Assembly: GCA_947565185.1 (NCBI GenBank) | Contig: CANODU010000013.1 | Location: forward strand, 1-32,950 | Reading direction: 5' to 3' | DNA: 32,950 bases | Source of the DNA: an uncultured Eggerthellaceae bacterium | GTDB lineage: Bacteria; Actinomycetota; Coriobacteriia; Coriobacteriales; Eggerthellaceae | In this document: positions 16,061 to 23,203 of the stretch, one piece after another | Layout of the letters: each line of letters begins with the position of its first letter | How positions within the stretch are numbered: the stretch's first letter is position 1 | The notes under the pieces: generated by a model | What the model was told of the DNA's origin: nothing | What the model saw: the letters and a program-made list of their open reading frames with translations, nothing else | The model's database searches: none | Translations under genes and position numbers: made by a program

Positions 16061-17257
16061 ATGGACGAGAAAGACAAGATGCCCGAGCCGACGAACGCAT
16101 CTGAGCCCACAGCGGCTCAACCCAGCGCCGCCGAGCAAGCGCAGGCCAGCGAATCTACGGCAACCTCTGGAGCGACTGACACCCCGCCGGCGCAGCCCGC
16201 TCAGCCGGTACCGGAGGCCACGCAGCCTGTGCCGGAGCAGACTCAGCCCATGCCCGCACCCGTGAGCGAACCGGTCTATGGGCAGGCGCAAGGGGCGCCC
16301 GCAGGGCAAACGCCCCCGCCGCCAACGGAGCCCATGCCGCCCGCTGCTCCCTTCGCCACCGTTCCCACGCCTGACGCCTCGAACGCGGCAGGGTATGTGC
16401 CAAGCGCCACGCCGGCTCTCATCTGCGGCATCTTGGCCATCTTGTTCTGCGGCATCCCCATCGTAGGCATCATCTTGGGCATCGTGGCCATCGTGCTGGC
16501 CGGCAAGCACATCAAGGCCGGTGGTACGGATGGGAGCGGCAAGGCGGGAAAGATCTGCGGCATCGTGGGCATCGTGCTGTCTGCCATCATGATCGTCGTA
16601 TCCACCATCATGATCATCGTGGGGTTGACCGTGCTGGAGAATGACGATGTTGACGTTGCCAGCATCTCCATTTCCGAAGACTATCCTGCGTATTCTTCTT
16701 CGTCTGCCGCCTCTTCAGGAGATATCGCGGTGCGCGAGGAGATCAACGACGTGGTGGTTGCCCGTCTGGATCAGATCAAGGATGCGGATCCTACGATGAT
16801 GGCATCTCTGGAAGCCATCGCGGCGTCATCGTTCGAAAGCGTCTTTGCCAGCAATGACATGGGCATGACCATGGAGAATTGCGGGGTGGATCCGGCTACC
16901 TATATCTCCCTCATGGCTACGGATTTCGATTACTCATTGATCGACATCGACGAGACGGGCAACGAAGAGGGGGATACCGCTGAAGCGAATTACTATCTCA
17001 CCATGCGCAGCATCATGGATGTCGTTGACAATTTCAACGACGCGCTGAACGATGCGCAGGCAGCAGGCGTGTTCGCAGGCCTCTCTGAGGACGAGATCCG
17101 CGCTGAGTGGGGACGCATGTTCATGCAGGCCGTAGAGGATGCTGACATAACAGAGTCGAATTACCTTGAGATGGAGCTGACGAAGACCAACGGCGCGTGG
17201 GTGATCGACGAGGATCAGTGGCAAGATGAGATGGAGTATTTCTTCGGGCTTGAGTGA
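16061..17257 (+). CDS. DUF4190-like membrane protein with Pro-rich N-terminus
   Basis: This 398-residue protein has three parts. The first 115 residues are Pro/Gln/Ala-rich and disordered, with repeated QPVPE motifs. Two long hydrophobic hairpin segments of the DUF4190 type follow (ALICGILAILFCGIPIVGI... and ICGIVGIVLSAIMIVV...). The last 190 residues form an acidic soluble domain, likely outside the cell, resembling the lipoprotein-like DUF5105 group (weak impression). GGAGGAG just before the ATG at 16061 decides against an upstream in-frame start at 16022. It is the first gene of an apparent three-gene unit with the 90-aa protein and the ClC channel. Function is unknown; an envelope-stress or scaffold role is a guess. 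Confidence 0.8.
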   Translation: MDEKDKMPEPTNASEPTAAQPSAAEQAQASESTATSGATDTPPAQPAQPVPEATQPVPEQTQPMPAPVSEPVYGQAQGAPAGQTPPPPTEPMPPAAPFATVPTPDASNAAGYVPSATPALICGILAILFCGIPIVGIILGIVAIVLAGKHIKAGGTDGSGKAGKICGIVGIVLSAIMIVVSTIMIIVGLTVLENDDVDVASISISEDYPAYSSSSAASSGDIAVREEINDVVVARLDQIKDADPTMMASLEAIAASSFESVFASNDMGMTMENCGVDPATYISLMATDFDYSLIDIDETGNEEGDTAEANYYLTMRSIMDVVDNFNDALNDAQAAGVFAGLSEDEIRAEWGRMFMQAVEDADITESNYLEMELTKTNGAWVIDEDQWQDEMEYFFGLE

Positions 17258-17263
17258 GGTCCT

Positions 17264-17536
17264 GTGCCGCTCAAGCAGTTCATAGGACAGGCTCGGTTGG
17301 TCAGGCTCTTGCTCTGGCGCGTGGGCGATTCCACGGATATGGATGCGTGCTTGCGCGCTGCCCTTGATGCAGCCATGATCACCGCTGAAGATGAGGCATT
17401 CCTGCGCATGTGCATGGATGCTGAGGAACGGGCGCGCATCGAAGACGCGCCCATTCCCGCAGAGATGGCAACGGACGCATCCATCGCACGGCTGCGACGT
17501 TGCGCAGACAAGCTCAACCGCGCTGATTCTGCATGA
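17264..17536 (+). CDS. Hypothetical 90-aa protein upstream of ClC
   Basis: This small soluble protein is rich in Ala, Arg and Asp (GDSTDMDACLRAALDAAMITAEDEAFLRMCMDAEERAR). It starts with GTG six bases after the preceding stop, and GAGG precedes the GTG. Its stop codon overlaps the ClC start as ATGA, so the two are translationally coupled. I do not recognise the family. It could be a regulatory subunit or simply an operon passenger. Confidence 0.65.
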   Translation: MPLKQFIGQARLVRLLLWRVGDSTDMDACLRAALDAAMITAEDEAFLRMCMDAEERARIEDAPIPAEMATDASIARLRRCADKLNRADSA

Positions 17537-18828
17537 AAGGGAAGCGAATCATATTCGCCTGCTTCACGGTGGTCTTCGGTGCGTTCGCCGGCGCCTTTGC
17601 GTGGGCGTTCTTCTTCCTCATGAATGCGGGAATCCATCTGCTGTGGGACGTGATCCCCGCGCATCTGGCTAGGTGGGGCTTGCCTGCCGTCTTCTATCCG
17701 CTCATCTTCTGCACTGTTGGGGGCGTGTGCATCGGGCTCTTCGCGAAGCGATGCGGCCCCTATCCTGATGATATGAATACCGTCATGGCGCAGGTTAAGC
17801 GCACGGGTCGCTACGGATACGACCATATGGGAGCCTCTTTCTTCGGGGCGCTTCTGCCGTTGCTATTCGGTGGCTCCATCGGGCCGGAGGCAGGGCTCAC
17901 GGGCGTCATCGCCGGGCTTTGCACCTGGGTGGGGGATCGCCTGCGCTTCGTGGGCACTGAGATGCGCGAACTGGCCGAAGCGGGAACGGCGGCTGTGATA
18001 TCGGCCATCTTCGCAACACCTTTGTTCGGCTTGGCCGTGCCTGTCGTGGGGGCGGCCGATGAGTCAGATGGCAAGCGCCCGGTGGATGGGATCCATCTGA
18101 GCGTAGCGAAGCCAGTGAAGATCGCTGTCTACGTCTTGGCAGTGGCTGGAGCGCTGGGCATGATGGCGCTCTTAGGACATCTCCTCGGTGCCAATGGAGG
18201 CCTGCCGCGCTTCTCAGGGATAGCATTCGGGCAAGCAGAGCTGCTCTGGGCCGTGCCGCTCATTGCCATTGGTGCTTTGGCTGGTTGGCTCTTCTTTCCG
18301 TTCGGCGCTGTGGCGCGCAAGGCGGCCCGGGCGCTGGGGGACCGTCCCGTGGTGAAGGCCACGCTTGCAGGATTCGTGCTTGGCGCTGTGGGCATCGTGC
18401 TGCCCTACGCGCTCTTCGCAGGAGAAGCACAGACCGAAGAGCTGGCAAGCACGTGGACCACCATGGGCGCCACTGTGCTGTTGGCGACGGGCTTCGCGAA
18501 GGTGTTCACCACGCAACTTTGCCTCAACATGGGATGGCGCGGTGGCCATTTCTTCCCCATCATCTTCGCAGGGGTGTCCATCGGCTATGGTATGGCAGCG
18601 CTCACCGGTGTTGATCCCGTGTTTGCGCTCTGTGCGGTGACAGGGGCGCTGGTAGGGGCTGTCATGCGTCAGCCTGTCATGACCATGGTGCTGCTGTTCT
18701 TGGTGTTCCCCGTTGCTGGTGCGCCGGTCCTTTTGGTGGCAGCAGCCATCGGCTCTGTGATTCCTGTGCCCCACAGCATGATCGTGCACATGGCTGATCA
18801 GGGTGGTTGTTCCGAAGATGCCGCCTAG
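17533..18828 (+). CDS. ClC-family chloride channel / transporter
   Basis: This 431-residue integral membrane protein has about ten or more hydrophobic helices. The selectivity elements are recognisable: GGSIGPEAGLTG corresponds to the GxxGPE gate motif with the gating Glu, and GWRGGHFFP corresponds to the GxFxP motif. It lacks C-terminal CBS domains, like simple bacterial ClCs. Members move chloride or fluoride, often with proton exchange. The gating Glu suggests an antiporter, but the choice of ion is not settled by sequence. It is coupled to the 90-aa gene. Its TAG stop lies at the apex of a hairpin (18814-18839). Confidence 0.92.
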   Translation: MKGKRIIFACFTVVFGAFAGAFAWAFFFLMNAGIHLLWDVIPAHLARWGLPAVFYPLIFCTVGGVCIGLFAKRCGPYPDDMNTVMAQVKRTGRYGYDHMGASFFGALLPLLFGGSIGPEAGLTGVIAGLCTWVGDRLRFVGTEMRELAEAGTAAVISAIFATPLFGLAVPVVGAADESDGKRPVDGIHLSVAKPVKIAVYVLAVAGALGMMALLGHLLGANGGLPRFSGIAFGQAELLWAVPLIAIGALAGWLFFPFGAVARKAARALGDRPVVKATLAGFVLGAVGIVLPYALFAGEAQTEELASTWTTMGATVLLATGFAKVFTTQLCLNMGWRGGHFFPIIFAGVSIGYGMAALTGVDPVFALCAVTGALVGAVMRQPVMTMVLLFLVFPVAGAPVLLVAAAIGSVIPVPHSMIVHMADQGGCSEDAA

Positions 18829-18839
18829 GCGACATCTTC
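18814..18839 (+). terminator. Hairpin spanning the ClC stop codon; first module of repeat copy 1
   Basis: GAAGATGCCGCC and GGCGACATCTTC form a 12-base stem with one mismatch and a two-base loop that contains the first two bases of the TAG stop. No T-run follows. The same core (AGATGnCGC, four bases, GCGnCATCT) recurs at 18972 and 26156. Confidence 0.6.
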
Positions 18840-18993
18840 GAAATCGTGCCGGCAGTTGCCGGCACCCACGGTTCCACAGGATACGTTGCCACAGTTGTTA
18901 GCACCCACAGTTCTACAGGATACGTTGCCACAGTTGCCGGCACTCACGATCTCAAGCTGGAAGATCTCGTAGATGACGCGTAAGCGGCATCTC
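18814..18993 (+). repeat. Compound intergenic repeat, copy 1 (expanded)
   Basis: This region contains, in order, the stop-codon hairpin (18814-18839), a perfect inverted repeat GTGCCGGCA/TGCCGGCAC (18846-18865) followed by CCACGGTTCC, two further 39-base tandem units (18870-18908 and 18909-18947; 33 of 39 bases identical), and a second hairpin AGATGACGC/GCGGCATCT (18972-18993). The two outer hairpins face each other. Shorter copies occur at about 26124-26177 (minus) and 32171-32222 (plus). It separates the ClC gene from a convergent ABC operon. Confidence 0.75.
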
Positions 18994-19028
18994 TTCCGCA
19001 GCACGGATGTGCATCTACGGAGGTCAAG

Positions 19029-19748
19029 TCAGAACTGGCGGCGCTCGTACAGCTTCGCTGAGATCAGGGCGCTTATCGCGAAGGCTATCAACGCAACGGC
19101 GATGATGATGAGGGTGATGGGAATGGATGGCCCGTTCGCATGGGCGAAGAGCTCATTCATCGTGCCCAGCCCTCCGGGTAGCTCAGCGTCCAGCAAGCCG
19201 TTGTCCGCTGTGAGCCAGATGCCGAATGCGAACAGCATGATGAGCACGACCGGCGCCAGTCGTGTTCCCTTCGTCATGCCGAAGCGCATGATGGGCGGGA
19301 GCGACAGCGCGGCAACGAACAGGATCAGCGCGCCCACGCGCACGCAGACGCCAAAGACGACCGCAGGAGGATTCTCCGTTGCCATGAGCGCTGGCTGCTG
19401 CATGTCAGCGGGCAGCGCTTCCATGACGGCCATCACCACAACGGCGAACAGCACAGCTATGAGGCAGCAAGCGATGACCACGATGAGCGTGCTCACATAG
19501 CGGCCGTAAGCCACTTGCTTGCGGCTGATGGGCAGCGTCAGGCGGAACCGCTCCCAGCCATTCATCTCGTCATAGGCGCTGATGGAGAATAGGTACATGA
19601 AGGGGATCATGGCGCAGATGGCTGCCAGGCTGGCTACCAGGCTCTGCATCATCACTGCGATCACCACAGCGACCACGGCGCAAGAGATCCCCAGCTGCAG
19701 AAGGGCGTTCTTCATGGTGACAAGATCCGTTGCGATCATGGCTCTCAT
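19029..19748 (-). CDS. ABC-2-type transporter permease
   Basis: This 239-residue membrane protein has six hydrophobic helices and a short cytoplasmic segment (YDEMNGWERFRLTLPISRKQVAYGRY) typical of the ABC2_membrane_5/YtrC-like permeases. It starts with an ATGA overlap with the ATPase stop, and AAGGAGAGG lies five bases upstream, so subunits are made in fixed ratio. It forms an exporter with the neighbouring ATPase. GntR(YtrA)-ABC modules in Gram-positive bacteria respond to cell-wall-active compounds such as lantibiotics; that link is by analogy. Confidence 0.88.
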   Translation of the reverse strand: MRAMIATDLVTMKNALLQLGISCAVVAVVIAVMMQSLVASLAAICAMIPFMYLFSISAYDEMNGWERFRLTLPISRKQVAYGRYVSTLIVVIACCLIAVLFAVVVMAVMEALPADMQQPALMATENPPAVVFGVCVRVGALILFVAALSLPPIMRFGMTKGTRLAPVVLIMLFAFGIWLTADNGLLDAELPGGLGTMNELFAHANGPSIPITLIIIAVALIAFAISALISAKLYERRQF

Positions 19749-20629
19749 AGCACCTCTCCTTTCAAGGTCATCATGAGATAGTCATCGAGGGAGGCTTTGT
19801 CCACGGGGATGTCGGGGAAGGCGCGCCCAAAGGCGAAGCGATCCGGGACCAGCACGTTCACGCTGTAGGCTTCGCGCAGGATGCGCAGGCCACCTGCGTC
19901 TGCGCAGGGGCTTTCTGCCAAGGCTGCAAGCTGAGCTTCGCGACAGTGCGCGATGCCTGCTTCATCGCAGATGGCTTCCTTCGGCAGGTCGAAGATGATC
20001 TGGCCGTCGTCGATGCAGACGATGCGGTCAGCCAGCTTCTCCAGATCAGATGTGATATGCGATGCCATGAAGATGGAATGCGCGCCGTCTTCGATGAACG
20101 TGCGCAGCATGTCCAGCATCTCATCGCGCGCGAGCGGATCGAGCCCTGCTGTGGCCTCATCCAGGATGAGCAGGTCAGGATCATGGCTCAAGGCGAAGGC
20201 CAGCGAGAGCTTCATGCCCATGCCGCGTGAGAGGTCCTTCACGCGCTTCTTGGGCGTGATCCCCGAAGAGCAGAGCAGTGCATCGAAGCGCGCTTGATCC
20301 CATGTACGGTAGGCGACGCGTCCCAGTTGCGCGATATCGCACACGCGTGATTCTTGCGTGAATGCGCAGGTATCCAGCACAACGCCGATGCGCTCTTTCG
20401 TGGCAGGGCTCAGATCTGCCCGCTCATCAAGGACGTCATCCAGCACGACGAGGTGTCCGGCATCCGGTTCGATAAGGCTCAAGAGGCACTTGATGAGCGT
20501 AGTCTTGCCAGCGCCATTCGCGCCGACCAATCCCACGACGGTACCCGTCTGCACCTCAAGACTGAGGGGACCGAGCGCGAACCCGTCATAGCGCTTCGCA
20601 AGCCCTTTCGCTACGATCGCATCTTGCAT
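19745..20629 (-). CDS. ABC transporter ATP-binding protein
   Basis: This 294-residue ATPase has Walker A GANGAGKTT (36-44), a Q-loop region, signature LSRGMGMKLS, Walker B LLILDEATAGLD and the switch His in MASHIT. The C-terminal 80 residues are an accessory domain like those of BcrA/YtrB-type proteins. The ATG at 20629 is preferred; a longer frame to 20722 would run into the GntR gene and begins with low-quality sequence. It follows the GntR gene by 37 bases in the same orientation and overlaps the permease start by four bases. Confidence 0.9.
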   Translation of the reverse strand: MQDAIVAKGLAKRYDGFALGPLSLEVQTGTVVGLVGANGAGKTTLIKCLLSLIEPDAGHLVVLDDVLDERADLSPATKERIGVVLDTCAFTQESRVCDIAQLGRVAYRTWDQARFDALLCSSGITPKKRVKDLSRGMGMKLSLAFALSHDPDLLILDEATAGLDPLARDEMLDMLRTFIEDGAHSIFMASHITSDLEKLADRIVCIDDGQIIFDLPKEAICDEAGIAHCREAQLAALAESPCADAGGLRILREAYSVNVLVPDRFAFGRAFPDIPVDKASLDDYLMMTLKGEVL

Positions 20630-20666
20630 GATCGACCAGCTTTCTTGTGTTCGCAAGCGATGGCGC

Positions 20667-21041
20667 TCAGCTGTCCTCCAGCAGCGAATCCAGCATGTCG
20701 TGCAGCTCTGCGGCAGATACATCGGCAGCTGCAGCTTCGCCTATGGCACGGGCTAGAAGCTCTTCAACGCGCTTCAGGCGCCCTTCGCGCAAGAGCTCGC
20801 GGTTTCCTCCCGCAACGAAGGATCCCTTGCCCTGCACGGTGTCGATGAAGCCTGCCTCCTCCAGGTCTGCATAGGCGCGCTTCGTGGTGATGACGCTGAT
20901 ATGCAGGTCGTTCGCCAGCGAACGGATGGAGGGCAGCGCCTGTCCTTCCACCAGCTCTCCGGACAGGATGGCATCCTGGATCTGCGACGCTATCTGGGCG
21001 TAGATAGGCCGATCGCTTGCATTGGCTATCAGTATCTCCAA
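20667..21041 (-). CDS. GntR-family regulator, YtrA subfamily
   Basis: This 124-residue protein has an N-terminal winged helix (PIYAQIASQIQDAILSGEL, then LPSIRSLANDLHISVITTKRAYADLEEAGFI) and only a short helical tail, which defines the YtrA subfamily. The start is TTG at 21041, with a weak AGAAGAG upstream. It is the first gene of the ABC operon and very likely represses it through the palindrome at 21099-21127. YtrA-type repressors are inactivated under cell-wall antibiotic stress in Bacillus; the inducer here is unknown. Confidence 0.88.
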   Translation of the reverse strand: MEILIANASDRPIYAQIASQIQDAILSGELVEGQALPSIRSLANDLHISVITTKRAYADLEEAGFIDTVQGKGSFVAGGNRELLREGRLKRVEELLARAIGEAAAADVSAAELHDMLDSLLEDS

Positions 21042-21098
21042 ATTCGGTCTCTTCTGTTGGCACCGCGGCAGCGGACGTCTCCGTGCCGTGATGCATCA

Positions 21099-21127
21099 AT
21101 AGTGTATATACCCTATATGCACACTAT
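21099..21127 (-). promoter_or_regulatory. YtrA-type operator palindrome
   Basis: A 29-base imperfect palindrome has arms ATAGTGT and ACACTAT and AT-rich inner flanks. It covers the last bases of the -10 box and the start region of the promoter at 21123-21151. YtrA-family operators have AGTGTA...TACACT arms, so this is the expected autoregulatory site. Confidence 0.7.
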
Positions 21128-21151
21128 AATCAGTTGGTGCAGACGTGTCAA
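21123..21151 (-). promoter_or_regulatory. Sigma-70-type promoter of the GntR-ABC operon
   Basis: On the minus strand TTGACA (21151-21146, perfect -35) is followed by exactly 17 bases and TATAGT (21128-21123, five of six -10). Transcription would start near 21116, about 75 bases before the GntR TTG start. This is the best promoter in the window. Confidence 0.75.
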
Positions 21152-21163
21152 TGAAGATCTTGA

Positions 21164-21562
21164 TCAGTCTCCCAATTCCGCTTTCCAGTCGAAGTCCGGG
21201 GGCGGTCCCAAGGGCTCATCTTCGTCGTCTGCTGATGAGGTACGCCCATCCCAGAGATGGTCAGCCATGATAACGCGCTCCTCATCGTCGAAGGCCACGC
21301 CTTCGGCTTTCAGCATCTTGCGCTGCTCGCCTGGCCCACCGAAGGCGAAGCCTGTAGCCATGCGGCCATCCTTGAACACGACGCGGTGACAGGGGATGCT
21401 GGCTGGGTCAGTGCCCGGTTCAGGGTTCGCGCGCAGGGCGTAGCCCACATAGCGCGCAGATCGTGGCGCCCCGATGAGTCGGGCTACTTGGCCATAGGTG
21501 GATACCTTCCCACGCGGGATGCATCGCACCACGGCGAACACGCGGTTCGCGAAATCTCCCAT
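21164..21562 (-). CDS. MGMT-family DNA alkyltransferase (catalytic domain only)
   Basis: This 132-residue protein matches the C-terminal DNA-binding and active-site domain of O6-alkylguanine-DNA alkyltransferase. It shows VRCIPRGKVSTYGQVARLIGAP (recognition helix), the Arg finger region RSARYVG and the active-site motif IPCHRVV with Cys58. The intact Cys implies real transfer capacity, unlike ATL proteins, which carry Trp there. The N-terminal domain is absent. AAAGGAGG lies before ATG at 21562, and its start shares one base with the TetR stop (TGATG), so the pair is coupled. The C-terminal acidic tail (SSADDEDEP) is unusual. Confidence 0.9.
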   Translation of the reverse strand: MGDFANRVFAVVRCIPRGKVSTYGQVARLIGAPRSARYVGYALRANPEPGTDPASIPCHRVVFKDGRMATGFAFGGPGEQRKMLKAEGVAFDDEERVIMADHLWDGRTSSADDEDEPLGPPPDFDWKAELGD

Positions 21563-22107
21563 CAGCTCCTCCTTTGTCGGACGCCACGCAAGCCACCGCG
21601 GATGAACGCATCGATGGCGTCCTTCGCCTGCTCCCAATCGGGGCCTTGCGCCAGCGCCTTCGCTGTGGCTATGCAGCCGGACAGCTGGAAGACGAAGAGC
21701 GCATGGGCAGCCGCTTCGTCTTCGCAGATCTCATCGTAGATCCCATGCGCGCTAATCGTGCTCTCCTCTCGGCAGAGCTCGATGAAGACGCGCATGAATC
21801 GGTCGTCGCTCACGAGGCCCTGATACTCCTCTTCTTGCATGAGAGCGCAGAGCGGCTGCTTCGCGGTTGGCAATGATCCTTCAGCCTGCTTGAGCTGCGT
21901 TTTGAGCGAACGGGTGCCGAATACAAGCTGTCGGATGAGGCTGCGGTATACGTCTTCGGTGTTTGAATAGTGGGCATAGAAGGTGGAGCGGCTTGCGTGT
22001 GCTGCGCGGCAGAGGTCTGTGACGGATATGTCTTGCAAGGGCATCGCCTTGAGCAAGCGCAAGAGCGCCTGCTCTATCCTCTCAGCTCCTGGGTGCTTCT
22101 TTGCCAT
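21562..22107 (-). CDS. TetR-family regulator
   Basis: The protein has about 181 residues, with an N-terminal helix-turn-helix (ISVTDLCRAAHASRSTFYAHYSNTEDVYRSL) of the FYxHY type often seen in the dihydroxyacetone-kinase-regulator-like TetR group. The start at 22107 is chosen because AGGAG lies eight bases before it. ATGs at 22113 and 22134 are alternatives. It is coupled to the alkyltransferase and divergent from the DUF262 pair. Two palindromes in the shared gap are candidate operators, so it may control both directions. The ligand is unknown. Confidence 0.87.
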   Translation of the reverse strand: MAKKHPGAERIEQALLRLLKAMPLQDISVTDLCRAAHASRSTFYAHYSNTEDVYRSLIRQLVFGTRSLKTQLKQAEGSLPTAKQPLCALMQEEEYQGLVSDDRFMRVFIELCREESTISAHGIYDEICEDEAAAHALFVFQLSGCIATAKALAQGPDWEQAKDAIDAFIRGGLRGVRQRRS

Positions 22108-22151
22108 CTGCATCTCTCCTGTCATATCGGACATATTCTATCTATTTGTAC

Positions 22152-22182
22152 GGATTCAAATCCTTCTGATTCGTAGAATCAG
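22152..22182. promoter_or_regulatory. Two adjacent palindromes in the TetR/DUF262 divergent gap
   Basis: GGATT-CA-AATCC (22152-22163) and CTGATTC-GTA-GAATCAG (22166-22182, perfect 7-base arms) lie two bases apart. They are centred in the 106-base gap between the TetR and DUF262 starts. Length and symmetry fit TetR-family operators. TAGAAT sequences nearby on both strands could be -10 boxes, but spacing to a -35 is poor. Confidence 0.5.
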
Positions 22183-22213
22183 CGCGAGCGAAGAGAGAAG
22201 AGGTGGATGCCGC

Positions 22214-23203
22214 ATGCATGTGGGAGAGATGGGCCTGTTGGAGTTCTTGGATGTGGGAGACGCGTCGTTCTCCATTCCTCTGTTCCAGAGGCCTTACACG
22301 TGGGGTGAATGGCAGTGTACGGTGCTCTGGCAGGATGTCATGAAGGCGGCGCAGTTAGGCTCGCCTCATTTCTTCGGTGTGATCTTCTACCGGATGGATG
22401 AGGATGGCATCTCTCTCATCGACGGGCAGCAGCGGACGGTGACGTCGCTGCTCTTGCTCTCTGTCTTGGCAGAGCATCTGCGCGAAGCGGCAGGAAGCAA
22501 GGCTGAGATAGCGGCGGCTGCAGCACGGATCAGCGCCGTTTCGGTGCAGGGTGTGCGCTCGCGCACGTCGGAAGAGGACCGAAAGGTTCTCAACCGAGCT
22601 TTCTTCGAAGAGCGCATGCGGGATGAGCGCTTCGATGCTGAAGCCTTCTGGGAGGGGTTGCAGCGCTTTCAGATCGTGGCAGCATCATTGGATACTGCCG
22701 ATGATGAGCAGGCCATCTTCGAATCCTTCAATGGGAAGGGCGTTCCTCTGGTGGCGGCAGATATGGTCAGGAACTATCTGCTGCTGGCAGAGAGCCCGGA
22801 GGAGCAAGCGCGCCTCTATCAGGTGTATTGGGAGCCCATCCAAGGTCTCTTCGGTGACGACCCTGGCTCTTTGCGGTTGAACAATGCGCTGCGCGCGTGG
22901 ACGGTCATCCGATGCAAGGCGCCGAAGGCTCAAAGCGACGCGCTCTGCTTCGACGACTTCAAGCAGTTCGTCCAGAACGAATATGACGGCACCAAAGAGG
23001 ATCTGATGGATGAGATGCTGAGCTTCTGCAAGGTGTGGGCGGAGAACTACCGGTATCACGCCGTCAAGAGCTTCCGCAGCACGGATTGGGCGAAGGTGGG
23101 GCGCAAGACGCTGGTGTCCGGACGGCCCGTCAAGCATGCCAGCAAAGAGAGCCGTGCCTTCTACGCGAAGCACTATGGCGTCGATTCGAAGGAGGCGCGC
23201 TGA
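22214..23203 (+). CDS. DUF262 (GmrS/ParB-nuclease-like) protein A
   Basis: This 329-residue protein has the DUF262 signature: IPLFQRPYTW (21-30), HFFG, LIDGQQRTVT (68-77) and FESFNGKG. The family has a ParB/sulfiredoxin-like nucleotide-binding fold and forms the N-terminal half of GmrSD type IV restriction enzymes and of the SspE and BrxU effectors. The protein is half the usual length, and no DUF1524 HNH nuclease motif is visible. The start is ATG at 22214 with GAGGTGG seven bases before; the longer frame to 21983 has no support. Its stop shares one base with the next gene's start (TGATG). It is divergent from the TetR-alkyltransferase unit. Confidence 0.88.
   Translation: MHVGEMGLLEFLDVGDASFSIPLFQRPYTWGEWQCTVLWQDVMKAAQLGSPHFFGVIFYRMDEDGISLIDGQQRTVTSLLLLSVLAEHLREAAGSKAEIAAAAARISAVSVQGVRSRTSEEDRKVLNRAFFEERMRDERFDAEAFWEGLQRFQIVAASLDTADDEQAIFESFNGKGVPLVAADMVRNYLLLAESPEEQARLYQVYWEPIQGLFGDDPGSLRLNNALRAWTVIRCKAPKAQSDALCFDDFKQFVQNEYDGTKEDLMDEMLSFCKVWAENYRYHAVKSFRSTDWAKVGRKTLVSGRPVKHASKESRAFYAKHYGVDSKEAR

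Noticed and set aside
18846-18947. CRISPR array
   Set aside because: The units are directly adjacent 39-base tandem copies without unique spacers, and no cas gene is present.
18814-18993. Insertion-sequence remnant
   Set aside because: Facing hairpins at the ends suggest a MITE, but no target-site duplication or transposase fragment could be seen, so I kept it as a repeat element only.
21983-22213. 77-residue N-terminal extension of DUF262 protein A
   Set aside because: It overlaps the divergent TetR gene and the palindromic operator region. ATG 22214 has a good SD and the domain starts there.
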